Shown one piece after another: positions 45,059-54,149 of a stretch of DNA of 64,000 bases. Every line of letters starts with the position of its first letter. The stretch's first letter is position 1. This DNA is from Paracoccaceae bacterium (GTDB lineage: Bacteria > Pseudomonadota > Alphaproteobacteria > Rhodobacterales > Rhodobacteraceae), in NCBI GenBank assembly GCA_022823605.1, contig JAJEHS010000006.1:345001-409000 (forward strand). The letters run 5' to 3'. The translations under genes and the position numbers were made by a program. The notes under the pieces are model-generated. The model searched no databases, was not told the DNA's origin, and worked only from the letters and a program-made list of their open reading frames with translations.

Positions 45059-46018
45059 GTGGCTGAGGAAGTTTTGACACCAATTTCCCAAGCCATGAAA
45101 GATGGCGTTCTCACTCGAAAAGAGTTGAAGGAGTTGATGACCAGGTCCAATGGACCGGGACTGTTTCACCTTCTCATCTTCATACTTTGTTATTGTGCAA
45201 CAGGTTTGCTTATCCTGGTGACCCAAGGAACCCTGTGGATGATTCCAGCGATGTTTCTTCATGGAATAATTCTGGTCCATCATTTTTCACTTCAGCATGA
45301 ATGCTGTCACTACACACCTTTCAAAACCAGATGGCTGAACGAAATCATTGGTACTTACTGTGGATTTGTGTTGGTGATTCCCAACAAGTTTTTCAGATAT
45401 GAACATTGCAATCATCACACCTATACTCAAATCCTGGGAAAGGACCCTGAGTTGATCGAACTCCCGATATCGTTGTGGAAATATCTCTGGTATGTGTCCT
45501 CGATACCCTACTGGAAAGCTAAATTCAGCGAGTTGTTCAACCATACGCTGGGCAGAATTTCTGATGTCGAGAAAGAATTCATTCCCCCCGAGGAACGATC
45601 ATCCGTGATTTTGGAAGCCCGACTTTATTCCCTCGGCTATGTAATCATAATCCTTGCCTGCCTGTATGGCGATTGGTGGGGAGTGATATGGTATTGGTGG
45701 TTACCAGTGTTTATTGGTGAACCCGTAATGAGGGCTATTAGAATGGCGGAACATGTCGGAAGGCCCAATATTACCGATATGAAACAGAATACTCGTACAA
45801 GTCTTGTTTCGTTACCCATGCGGTTTTTGTGTTGGAACATGAATTATCATGCTGAACATCATTATGCATCTTCTATTCCCTTTCATGCTCTCCCAAAACT
45901 CCACAAAAAACTGGAGGGATTTGTTCATGTGGAGAGCAGGGGGTATTGGGGTGCTCACTTTGATATCATTTCCCAAATCCTTGGATTCAAGCCAAGATCA
46001 GATAACATCAAAAACTAA
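45059..46018 (+). CDS. MocD-like fatty-acid-desaturase-family membrane oxygenase
   Basis: A 319-residue membrane diiron protein. The three histidine boxes are HHFSLQHECCH, HCNHH and NYHAEHHYASSIPFH, with four or so membrane helices between. With the Rieske ferredoxin next to it, it fits the MocD/MocE type, where such a desaturase homologue acts as a hydroxylase or demethylase. Translation probably begins at GTG 45059. The best SD sequence (AAGGAGG, 45027-45033) instead serves ATG 45044 in the same frame, which meets TGA at its fifth codon (45056), directly before the GTG. This is either a tiny leader with re-initiation or a nonsense change. Confidence 0.8.
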   Translation: MAEEVLTPISQAMKDGVLTRKELKELMTRSNGPGLFHLLIFILCYCATGLLILVTQGTLWMIPAMFLHGIILVHHFSLQHECCHYTPFKTRWLNEIIGTYCGFVLVIPNKFFRYEHCNHHTYTQILGKDPELIELPISLWKYLWYVSSIPYWKAKFSELFNHTLGRISDVEKEFIPPEERSSVILEARLYSLGYVIIILACLYGDWWGVIWYWWLPVFIGEPVMRAIRMAEHVGRPNITDMKQNTRTSLVSLPMRFLCWNMNYHAEHHYASSIPFHALPKLHKKLEGFVHVESRGYWGAHFDIISQILGFKPRSDNIKN

Positions 46019-46026
46019 AATTGACC

Positions 46027-46341
46027 ATGAGGGAAAAACACTGGCGGGATTTGGTTCCTGTTTCTGAATTGGAAAAAAATGACGTTACCCCGGCAAAGCA
46101 TGGATCATTGGATTTTGCTGTATACGATACTGTAGACGGGATTTTTGTTAGCTTGGCTAGATGTTCCCATCAGGGGGCCAACCTGTGCTATGGGTATTTT
46201 GATGGAAAAACGATAGAATGCCCCCTGCATCAAGGTCTCTTTGATGCCCGAACCGGTGAACCAAAGGCTAGCCCGGCAACAAGAAAGCTAATTATGATCG
46301 AAGCCAGGGTTCATGAGGGCGTGGTTCAGATTCTAAAGTAG
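46027..46341 (+). CDS. Rieske [2Fe-2S] ferredoxin (MocE-like)
   Basis: A 104-residue soluble Rieske protein with CSHQGANL and CPLHQGLFD, the C-x-H and C-x2-H cluster ligands. It follows the desaturase gene by 8 bp and precedes the Rieske oxygenase by 50 bp, so it can supply either. ATG 46027 is chosen; TTG 46021 is possible. Confidence 0.88.
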   Translation: MREKHWRDLVPVSELEKNDVTPAKHGSLDFAVYDTVDGIFVSLARCSHQGANLCYGYFDGKTIECPLHQGLFDARTGEPKASPATRKLIMIEARVHEGVVQILK

Positions 46342-46391
46342 GGTATTATAGTATTTTTATGATTTTTACCCGGAAAAATTGAGGATATTTT

Positions 46392-47438
46392 ATGTTTCTG
46401 AAAAATGCATGGTATGTTGCTGGTTGGAGCAAGGATTTCACCAAAGAGTTGAAAGCAGAAAGATATCTTGACGAGAATATTGTATTTTACCGAAGACAGG
46501 ACGGAACTCCAGTTGCTCTGGAAAATGCCTGTCCCCACAGGAAACTACCTCTTTCCATGGGTAAAATTGTTAATGACAACATTGAATGCGGATATCATGG
46601 ATTAACCTTTGATGGAGAGGGCAAATGTGTCTTTGCACCAACCCAACCAGACAGCATTCCCCCAAGGGCCAAAGTTAAATCCTATCCAGTAATCGATCGC
46701 TACAGATTTTTGTGGATTTGGATGGGTGATCCTGAATTGGCTGATCCCGACAAAATCTTTTATGTGGAAAACTATGACAACCCCGATTGGGGTTATACGG
46801 ATGGTGGTGTCCTTGATATAGATTGTAATTATCTTTGGATTGCCGATAACCTTTTGGATCCCAGCCATGTCGCTTGGGTACATGTAACAACCTTTGCTGG
46901 TGCCGGCACTGAGGACCAACCTCTTGAAGTTGAAAAGACACCTCAAGGAGTCATCGTTTACAGGTGGATAAGCGGCAAGATGCCATCGCCTTATTATGCC
47001 AAACTAGTTAAATTCGAAGGGCCTTGTGACCGCCTGCAACACTATGAAATGTGCTTTCCGGCCATTGGTGTTAATAAGTCAGTTTATACCCCTGTGGGAA
47101 CCGGCGGAAAGGAAGCCGATCCAATCCCCGAAACACTCATTAACATTTCCTACAATTTCATGACCCCAATTTCTGAGAATAAAACACGGTATTTCTGGTT
47201 TCAACATCGCAATACCGAACCTCATAACAAGGAGGTATCAGAACAAATGAACAAGGGGGCCTATTTTGCCTTCGAGGAAGACCGTGACATATTGGTGGCA
47301 GTACACGAAGGCATGGCAAACAAGACCTCATCCAACATTGACCTTGGTTTGGATGCTGGAGCCAAATTGTTTCGCAGATCCCTTGCAAAACTCATAGAGG
47401 CTGAAGAAAACCAAATAATTCGTGATAATCCGGGTTAG
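46392..47438 (+). CDS. VanA-type Rieske aromatic oxygenase (terminal oxygenase subunit)
   Basis: A 348-residue oxygenase of the vanillate/dicamba demethylase type. The Rieske site is CPHRKLPLSMG ... CGYHGLTFD. The mononuclear iron site follows NLLDPSHVAWVH, two histidines and a later aspartate. Such enzymes O-demethylate or hydroxylate aromatic acids, including chlorinated ones. They need a VanB-type reductase, and a VanB-like module is fused to the dehalogenase encoded just beyond. GAGGA precedes ATG 46392. Substrate unknown. Confidence 0.85.
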   Translation: MFLKNAWYVAGWSKDFTKELKAERYLDENIVFYRRQDGTPVALENACPHRKLPLSMGKIVNDNIECGYHGLTFDGEGKCVFAPTQPDSIPPRAKVKSYPVIDRYRFLWIWMGDPELADPDKIFYVENYDNPDWGYTDGGVLDIDCNYLWIADNLLDPSHVAWVHVTTFAGAGTEDQPLEVEKTPQGVIVYRWISGKMPSPYYAKLVKFEGPCDRLQHYEMCFPAIGVNKSVYTPVGTGGKEADPIPETLINISYNFMTPISENKTRYFWFQHRNTEPHNKEVSEQMNKGAYFAFEEDRDILVAVHEGMANKTSSNIDLGLDAGAKLFRRSLAKLIEAEENQIIRDNPG

Positions 47439-47537
47439 CCGAGCGAATAAATAATAATATTCATCCAAATCTGTTATTGTCTTTGGAATGCCTAAATGCG
47501 GTAGTGGGTCACTTATGGGACAGACTATGATACCTAT

Positions 47538-50500
47538 TTACAGATCAATTGATAAGGTCTCATCTTTGGAAACTGCTCGGGAACAGCAGAGGAGCATTTT
47601 TCCTTCCCTTTCCCTCTTTGAAAGGACATAATCCCGATGGTCAACATTCCCTTCCGAATAATTCACATGGCATACACCACAAATACCATCAGAGCATTTT
47701 GTATCAACAATTATTCCTTTTTTGGCCAATGCCTCAAGGGCACTCTCATCCTTTGAAACCGGGACAATCAAAGAACTTTTGGTCAAATTCAGGTTAAAGG
47801 GATGATTTTCCCTTTCAGGTGGTTCGGGAACAGAGAAAAACTCCTGAGCCAGACTTTCCTCAGGCCAATCCTTCTGAATGGCCATTTCCAGCACGGAACT
47901 CATATAGCGTTCACTTCCACATACATAAAGCAAATACCCTTCATGATAGCCTGGAATGACCTCTTCTAGCCGAGCACGAGAGTCCAAATCGGAAAAGTAA
48001 AATTTAACTGCAGAAGCCCACTCAACTTTTCTCAACTCATCTGAGAAAGCATATTGTTCGTGATTTCTTGCGCTGTAATGCAGCTCAAAGGATTTACCGG
48101 AACGATTTAATTCATGTGCCATCGAAATAAGCGGGGTAACACCAATACCCCCGGCCATCAGCAGGTAGAACTTGCCATTCATGTCAAGTTGGAAATGGTT
48201 TCTTGGAAGTGAAATATGGGTCTTGCGCCCCTTTCTGAATATTCTGTACATGAGGTTAGAACCACCTCTGCCCTCTTTCTCATTCTGGACACCAAGTACA
48301 TATCTGGAATTGTCGTTGGGATCGCCAGCGAGTGAAAACTGCCTCTGGAATTCCGGTGCTATCACCACATCAATGTGAGAACCTGCTGTAAATTCCGGTA
48401 ATGGTTCACCATCCCTCCTTGATAATTCTACCTTGAATTGATCAGGGGAATAATCTTCCCTCTCTCCGACTTCGACCTGAATAACGGGAGGGGCACCTTC
48501 TATCCTGGGAGCTTGAGGAACCAAATCATGGGTTTCTCCCTTTTCAACTCGTTTGTGGTATTCTTCAGGAGTAAGAAGTTCCTTGTACCTGAGGATGCCT
48601 TCTTCCCTGTTCAGAATATGAACTACTGGATAAGGTTTTGGCATTTTGTCAGCCGGATAGACGGCAAGGGTCTGGTCCTCGTATTTCAGGTCAAGATCTT
48701 TGCTTAACCCCCTTTCATGGGTAGCTTTGGCCAAAACATACTGCCCTGATTCACGATTGAGTTCTATATCCCACCACCATTTCTTGATCGGATTTATTTC
48801 ACCTCTTCCCACATAATCATCCAGTTTTGCAAGGGGTTTGGCCATAATCGGAACATTGGTTGCTACCCATCTAAAAGGAGCTTCAGCAAACAACCCCTCA
48901 AGATTCCAGGGGCAGGTTTTCATGCATCTCCCACACATCCCACCAGCCGAATTGGTCAGGCGATACCTCGTACATTTCTCGGCATCGGACTTCCATATTT
49001 CATATCCGTTGTACATCAGCTTTGGACCAGCTGTTATTGCTCCCGATGGGCATTCTCTTGCACATTTGTTGCATGACTCACAAAACCTTTGCAGACCAAA
49101 ATCAATCGGTTTGTCATGTTTCATGGGCATTGAGGTTGTTACTGCTCCGGCCTTCAACCTTGGGCCCAGGAAGGGATTTAGTATCACTTCTCCAATTCGG
49201 CTTACCTCACCCAATCCCGAAAGCAGCAGCAATGGTGGTTGCATTACCTCGCTGTCCAGAACGGAATGTACTCTTGCCGAATATCCCAGACGCCTGATTT
49301 GCTCGGCAATGACCCCACCTATCAGGGAAAATCTGAGGTAAGCCCGCATCGACTGGGCAACTGAAATCCAATCATCTCCGGAAGCTCCCTCCATGGTGTC
49401 ATACCCTTGATCAAAAAGCATGGAGATGGCATTGTCATGATACGGTTTCAGTTCGTTCCCGCCAGAATCATGAGAGTAATATGCCCACTCAGGTGCACGG
49501 GACAAACCTACAGCATCTGTTGATAGGTAGTAACAAGCTGCCTTGATATTGTCGGCATTGGCCTCGGGACACTCGGTGCTTTTGCTGACCTGTCCCCGGG
49601 CATCGCCAAATTGAAGCAATAACAAGGCTCCCAAAGCCCTACGGGCACAAGCTCCAATAGGGCTTTTCATCACGTAAAACCCACCCTTGGCAGCTTCCTG
49701 AACCGATTTTCCCATATCTCCAAAAAGAGCCCTTGCAAAAAAATCTGCCCTTTTGGGGAATCTGGGGACCCTGGCTTCATCAATCAGTGTGGTGGGTTCC
49801 TCAACCCGCTTTATTTTTTCAAAAGGATGAGGTCCAAGTCTGAATTCCCTGTCCTTGTAAGGAATGCTTGTACTTTTTCTCTTGCCGGTGCCAACACCGA
49901 ACTGCCAAGCCAATTTGTTACTCAAGGTTACCTGGTCCCTTCCCCTAACCTCCAGGGGCATATCTGGTTGAAGTTCCAAATCAGTTGTTACGGCTGCAAG
50001 CCCAAATCTGTCTGCTACAAATGGATTGACCAGTTTTCCATCGCTAACCAGACATAGGCCTGAAGAGACGGCCAACCTGTTCAAATCAACCTCGGTTGTC
50101 GATTGGGTATGGCTGCGAGCCGAATATCCGAGCAAACGGAGGTAATTCGCTATTACAACGGAAACATTGGCTGTCAATAATGCAGCACGTTCCCTTTGGG
50201 TACCGACAATCCATTCCGTTCCCCGTTCCTCCGGGGTTGGTTCACGTGTATATTCAATCAGGAACACCAAAGCTGATTTATGTGTTGAAATATTTTGATA
50301 TTTCCTTTTTGTAGCTTCAAGAATATCGGCATAAATGGCATCAACACCTGCTGCATACGTGGTTGGTTGGCCTTCTTCCAATTCCTTGCGTATTCCATCA
50401 ATCCTGGGATTTCTGATTGGGGTTTCCAAATGATGGGCAGAGGAAAGTGATGTTATGCCTACCATGGAAGCATCAAAGTAATAGCTTGCAGCCTTGAAGT

Positions 50501-50753
50501 GATTAGATCTTTCCGTCAGATCTTCAGGTATTTCAGCCTTTATATCATTGCAATTGCCATCCCGGACGGTATCCATCAAGGCTAGGAATCTTGCGATTGA
50601 ATGGGAAATTGATTCAGGGTTTTCGGAATTGAATGCCAAGGGAGTCATCTCTGATATGGCACCAAGATCAGGTTCAACCTCGGTACGTTCCAATTTCTCC
50701 AATGGGAAAGGCCCCAGATGAAATGGCCTGTTTCGGGTAGAAAAAAAATTCAT
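47538..50753 (-). CDS. Self-sufficient reductive dehalogenase fused to flavin/NAD reductase and [2Fe-2S] ferredoxin
   Basis: A multidomain protein of 1,071 residues from ATG 50753; positions below count from the longer TTG 50831 reading. Residues 33-310 and 328-580 are a tandem pair of nitroreductase/CblC-like cobalamin-core modules (RPFHLGPFPLEKLER against REFRLGPHPFEKIKR; RLLGYSARSH against RRLGYSARVH). The [4Fe-4S] motifs are C584-x2-C-x2-C-x3-CP and C620 ... C633-x2-C-x3-CP. A VanB-like FMN/NAD reductase spans about 780-1000 (RQFSLAG, AGGIGVTP) and a plant-type ferredoxin ends it (C1046SDGICGVC). There is no Tat signal and no rdhB. This matches the catabolic, BhbA/NpRdhA-type, cytosolic enzymes that remove halogen from aromatics using cobalamin. 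Confidence 0.85.
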   Translation of the reverse strand: MNFFSTRNRPFHLGPFPLEKLERTEVEPDLGAISEMTPLAFNSENPESISHSIARFLALMDTVRDGNCNDIKAEIPEDLTERSNHFKAASYYFDASMVGITSLSSAHHLETPIRNPRIDGIRKELEEGQPTTYAAGVDAIYADILEATKRKYQNISTHKSALVFLIEYTREPTPEERGTEWIVGTQRERAALLTANVSVVIANYLRLLGYSARSHTQSTTEVDLNRLAVSSGLCLVSDGKLVNPFVADRFGLAAVTTDLELQPDMPLEVRGRDQVTLSNKLAWQFGVGTGKRKSTSIPYKDREFRLGPHPFEKIKRVEEPTTLIDEARVPRFPKRADFFARALFGDMGKSVQEAAKGGFYVMKSPIGACARRALGALLLLQFGDARGQVSKSTECPEANADNIKAACYYLSTDAVGLSRAPEWAYYSHDSGGNELKPYHDNAISMLFDQGYDTMEGASGDDWISVAQSMRAYLRFSLIGGVIAEQIRRLGYSARVHSVLDSEVMQPPLLLLSGLGEVSRIGEVILNPFLGPRLKAGAVTTSMPMKHDKPIDFGLQRFCESCNKCARECPSGAITAGPKLMYNGYEIWKSDAEKCTRYRLTNSAGGMCGRCMKTCPWNLEGLFAEAPFRWVATNVPIMAKPLAKLDDYVGRGEINPIKKWWWDIELNRESGQYVLAKATHERGLSKDLDLKYEDQTLAVYPADKMPKPYPVVHILNREEGILRYKELLTPEEYHKRVEKGETHDLVPQAPRIEGAPPVIQVEVGEREDYSPDQFKVELSRRDGEPLPEFTAGSHIDVVIAPEFQRQFSLAGDPNDNSRYVLGVQNEKEGRGGSNLMYRIFRKGRKTHISLPRNHFQLDMNGKFYLLMAGGIGVTPLISMAHELNRSGKSFELHYSARNHEQYAFSDELRKVEWASAVKFYFSDLDSRARLEEVIPGYHEGYLLYVCGSERYMSSVLEMAIQKDWPEESLAQEFFSVPEPPERENHPFNLNLTKSSLIVPVSKDESALEALAKKGIIVDTKCSDGICGVCHVNYSEGNVDHRDYVLSKREREGKMLLCCSRAVSKDETLSIDL

Positions 50754-51008
50754 CGACTGATTAACCCCTGAATATTTCTCCTGACGCTTGTCAGGCCTGA
50801 TCTTCCTCCAGGTAGGGGAAAAGAATTTCAAACCCTTGGTATTCTCTGGTATTCTCCATCTGGATTATGCAGTCCTGAAATATCTTTGAATTGTTAACTG
50901 GTTTATAAATAATATTGTGATTATGGTTTGTTTCACTTCTTCAATAAAAATTACCCATCTTCCCAGTAAGGGTTGAAGCATACTACCAACATTCCAAGTG
51001 TATAGAAA

Positions 51009-53024
51009 GTGGATAATTTTCTTTTTCAAGCAACGATTTATCTTGCCGCTGCCGTTATCGCGGTTCCCCTGTCAAAGAAGTGGGGGTTGGGATCGGTTCT
51101 AGGGTACCTTTTTGCCGGCATAATCATTGGCCAGTTGAATCTCCTGCTGGGAACCGGTTTCTCAGACCTTCATGGTGTAGCCGAGTTTGGTATCATAATG
51201 CTTCTCTTTGTCATAGGATTGGAATTGGAGCCCAAGCAACTATGGCAATTGCGAACAAAACTTCTCGGACTTGGCGGTTTGCAGATTGTATTGACGACCT
51301 TTGCCCTAGCTTTAGCCTTTAAATTATTAGGTTACCAAACAGGTGAAAGCATAGCTCTGGGTTTGGCCTTCTCCCTGTCGTCAACAGCAATGGTACTGCA
51401 AACGCTGTCGGAGAAAGGATTGACTCAATCTGAAGGCGGCAGGTCCACCCTATCCGTATTGCTTACCCAGGATGTTGCCTTTATTCCGATGCTGATCGTA
51501 ATTCCATTGCTGGCAACCAATCCGACCGCTGTAGTTGAAGCCGAATTGCATGGTGCCCATTCAACTTCTGGTGAAGAGGGATTGGGAATCGCCTTGACCC
51601 TGATCGAGCAACTTCCACCATGGGGGAGTGCCGGAATTACCCTTGTCTCAATTATATTGGTTGTTGCCTTTGGATATTTTGTGGTACGACCGATGTTTCA
51701 TTATATCAGCTCCTCGGGATTGATCGAAATATCTACTGCAGCTACCCTGTTTGTAGTTGTATTTGCCTCACTGATGATGACACTGGTCGGATTTTCACCT
51801 GCCTTGGGTACATTTTTGGCAGGTGTCGTCCTGGCCACCTCCGAATTTCGCCATGAAATGCGTTCGCACATCGAACCTTTCAAAGGATTGTTTCTTGGGC
51901 TGTTTTTCATCACCGTCGGATCGGGGATTAACTTTCTTACCCTTTACCAGAATCTGTTTTTTGTCTTTTTGTTAACCTTTGGATTGATAGCCATAAAAGT
52001 TGGTGTCCTCTATGCCTTGTCTTTGATTTTCAAGATCAGGGGACGGGATAAATGGTTATTTGTTCTTGGTTTAGCACAAGGTGGTGAATTTGCCTTTATT
52101 CTTTTACAGTTCATGTCTCAGACTGGAGTAATTATAAAGGGTGAGGAAAATATTCTGATACTGGTGGTTACCTTATCGTTGGTTTTTACACCGGCCTTGT
52201 TTATTGCCTATGAGTACATTGCCAGAAAAAAGGGTATCGAAGGCGATCCTCTTACTGATGATATAACTGAAGAGGGTGAAATCATCATAGCAGGGATCGG
52301 AAGATTCGGAGAAGTCGTTAACGATATGGTTGCTGCCAACGGGTATAAAACAACTGTACTTGACAGCAATTACCAAAAAGTCAAACTCATGCGTACCTTG
52401 GGTTACAAGGCATTCCTAGGGGATCCCACAAGACCCGAATTGATAGAATCGGCGGGCTTGGCCAATGCAGCAATTTTGGTAGTGGCAATTGATAAGCGGG
52501 AAAACATTACGGAAATCGTGCAGTATGCAAGAAGAAAACGACCAGACCTTCATATCATTACAAGAGCCTTGGACCGTCAGCATGTATTTGAGCTATACCA
52601 GGCAGGAGCATCAGATATTGTCAGGGAAACCTTCGACAGCTCACTCCGGGCAGGAAGATATGTCCTGCAAAAAATGGGAATACCGGAAGAGGAAGCCCAT
52701 ATCCGAACCAGAGGTTTTTACAAATTCAATCGGAGGGCAACCAGAGAATTGGCTGCAGTATGGGATCCTGATATCCCCTTGGAAAAAAATCAAGCCTTTC
52801 TTAACAAGATCAGGGACCTGAACAAATCCATTGACTCCTCAATAGGCATCCCCAAGGAAGATCTACCTCAGGGCGAAAGATTATCCGAGCAGGCGGAAAT
52901 TGATTCCAATATTACCCACGATGCAAATATTAAGGAAATTGATGCCCCGGAAATCGAAGTCATTCCAGTGAAAGGGGAGGTTATTGATCAGGATGAATTT
53001 ACGAAAAATTCTCACAAATCTTGA
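51009..53024 (+). CDS. CPA2 monovalent cation:proton antiporter, Kef-type
   Basis: A 671-residue membrane antiporter. An N-terminal domain of about 12 helices (to about residue 400; SLSSTAMVLQTLSEKG and FSPALGTFLAGVVLA are typical) is followed by a RCK/TrkA-N domain (EIIIAGIGRFGEVVNDMVAANG). A 90-residue acidic tail follows with no recognised motif. Kef systems protect against electrophiles through glutathione adducts, but this protein lacks an adjacent KefF/KefG partner, so gating is unknown. GTG 51009 is the first codon, without a clear SD sequence. It is divergent from the dehalogenase gene. Confidence 0.85.
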   Translation: MDNFLFQATIYLAAAVIAVPLSKKWGLGSVLGYLFAGIIIGQLNLLLGTGFSDLHGVAEFGIIMLLFVIGLELEPKQLWQLRTKLLGLGGLQIVLTTFALALAFKLLGYQTGESIALGLAFSLSSTAMVLQTLSEKGLTQSEGGRSTLSVLLTQDVAFIPMLIVIPLLATNPTAVVEAELHGAHSTSGEEGLGIALTLIEQLPPWGSAGITLVSIILVVAFGYFVVRPMFHYISSSGLIEISTAATLFVVVFASLMMTLVGFSPALGTFLAGVVLATSEFRHEMRSHIEPFKGLFLGLFFITVGSGINFLTLYQNLFFVFLLTFGLIAIKVGVLYALSLIFKIRGRDKWLFVLGLAQGGEFAFILLQFMSQTGVIIKGEENILILVVTLSLVFTPALFIAYEYIARKKGIEGDPLTDDITEEGEIIIAGIGRFGEVVNDMVAANGYKTTVLDSNYQKVKLMRTLGYKAFLGDPTRPELIESAGLANAAILVVAIDKRENITEIVQYARRKRPDLHIITRALDRQHVFELYQAGASDIVRETFDSSLRAGRYVLQKMGIPEEEAHIRTRGFYKFNRRATRELAAVWDPDIPLEKNQAFLNKIRDLNKSIDSSIGIPKEDLPQGERLSEQAEIDSNITHDANIKEIDAPEIEVIPVKGEVIDQDEFTKNSHKS

Positions 53025-53035
53025 CCTTTGGGAAT

Positions 53036-54076
53036 TCAACTTCTGTTTGCAACCATTGCCTCGGAAAAGGTCGCCATCCCACCATGACATCTTACTGCTG
53101 CCCTCAGGATATGAGCCGCTACCCCAGCCCCGGAAGCTTCTCCCAGCCTCATTTCCAAATTCAGCAAGGGCCTGAGATTCATTTCCTTCAATAATTGAGC
53201 GTGCGCTTTTTCAGCTGACTGATGTCCAGCTATAACATGGGTCAATAATTCCTGGTCAATTTTGAACAAAACCGCAGCCACGGAAGTACATATGTAACCA
53301 TCCAAAATAACCGGGATGGACTTTAACCGGGCACTGAATATTGCTCCTGCCAGGGCAACGAGTTCCCTTCCACCCAAACACCTGAGTATCTCCAGTGGGT
53401 TATTCAGCCTTTCCCCATGTCGTTTCAATCCCCTTTTAATTACCTCTATCTTCAGTCTTAACTGGTGGTCATCAATGCCAGTACCCTTCCCTGCCCAATC
53501 CTTTGCATCACCACCAAAAAGGGCAGTTGCAATCGCAGCAGCTGAAGTCGTGTTACCAATACCCATCTCCCCTGGAATAACCAGATCATGGGTCTCGTCT
53601 ATCGCTTCAAAACCCAGGTAAAAAGCTTCAGAAAATTCTTCCCTGCTCATTGCCTCTTCCTCTGTGAAGTCCCTCGTAGGTTTATCCAGATCAATCGGGA
53701 CTACCTTCAAGGTTGATGGTAGGAGACTTGCCAATTGATTGATGGCGGCCCCTTCCTGTTGGAAATTGCCAACCATCTGATGGGTCACTTCTATGGGAAA
53801 GGCTGAAACCCCACTTCGGGCCACCCCGTGATTGCCTGCAAAAATTGCAATCAGGATTGAATCGATATCCCTTTTCCTGGCCCCCTGCCAACCAGCATAC
53901 CAGATGGCAAGGTCCTCAAGCCTTCCCAATGAGCCCAAAGGCTTGGTTAATTCCGTATTCCTGATTGTGGCTTCATTAATATACTCAGAATTAGGTTGCG
54001 GGAGGTATTGCAGTGATTCCTGAACAAGTTCAAAGGGATCACGATCATTTTGCTGGTTGGATAAAACATTATTCAT
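53036..54076 (-). CDS. cobT: Nicotinate-nucleotide:dimethylbenzimidazole phosphoribosyltransferase
   Basis: Makes alpha-ribazole phosphate, the lower-ligand precursor of cobalamin. The 346 residues include IAIFAGNHGVARSGVSAFP, EMGIGNTTSAAAI and the C-terminal RLGEASGAGVAAHIL, where the conserved glutamate is the catalytic base. It is convergent with the antiporter gene (11 bp apart) and divergent from cobS, a usual alphaproteobacterial arrangement. Confidence 0.95.
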   Translation of the reverse strand: MNNVLSNQQNDRDPFELVQESLQYLPQPNSEYINEATIRNTELTKPLGSLGRLEDLAIWYAGWQGARKRDIDSILIAIFAGNHGVARSGVSAFPIEVTHQMVGNFQQEGAAINQLASLLPSTLKVVPIDLDKPTRDFTEEEAMSREEFSEAFYLGFEAIDETHDLVIPGEMGIGNTTSAAAIATALFGGDAKDWAGKGTGIDDHQLRLKIEVIKRGLKRHGERLNNPLEILRCLGGRELVALAGAIFSARLKSIPVILDGYICTSVAAVLFKIDQELLTHVIAGHQSAEKAHAQLLKEMNLRPLLNLEMRLGEASGAGVAAHILRAAVRCHGGMATFSEAMVANRS

Positions 54077-54149
54077 GTGTTAATTTCTTTTCCGATTGGA
54101 TTTAATCTGGCATTCTAGAAATAAAGTTTTTTGGGGACAAATTTCCATA

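Noticed and set aside
50754..54149. Cobalamin riboswitch near the dehalogenase, cobT or cobS
   Set aside because: Intergenic spaces are short or AT-rich, and I could not see a B12-box-like segment; a covariance-model search would decide.
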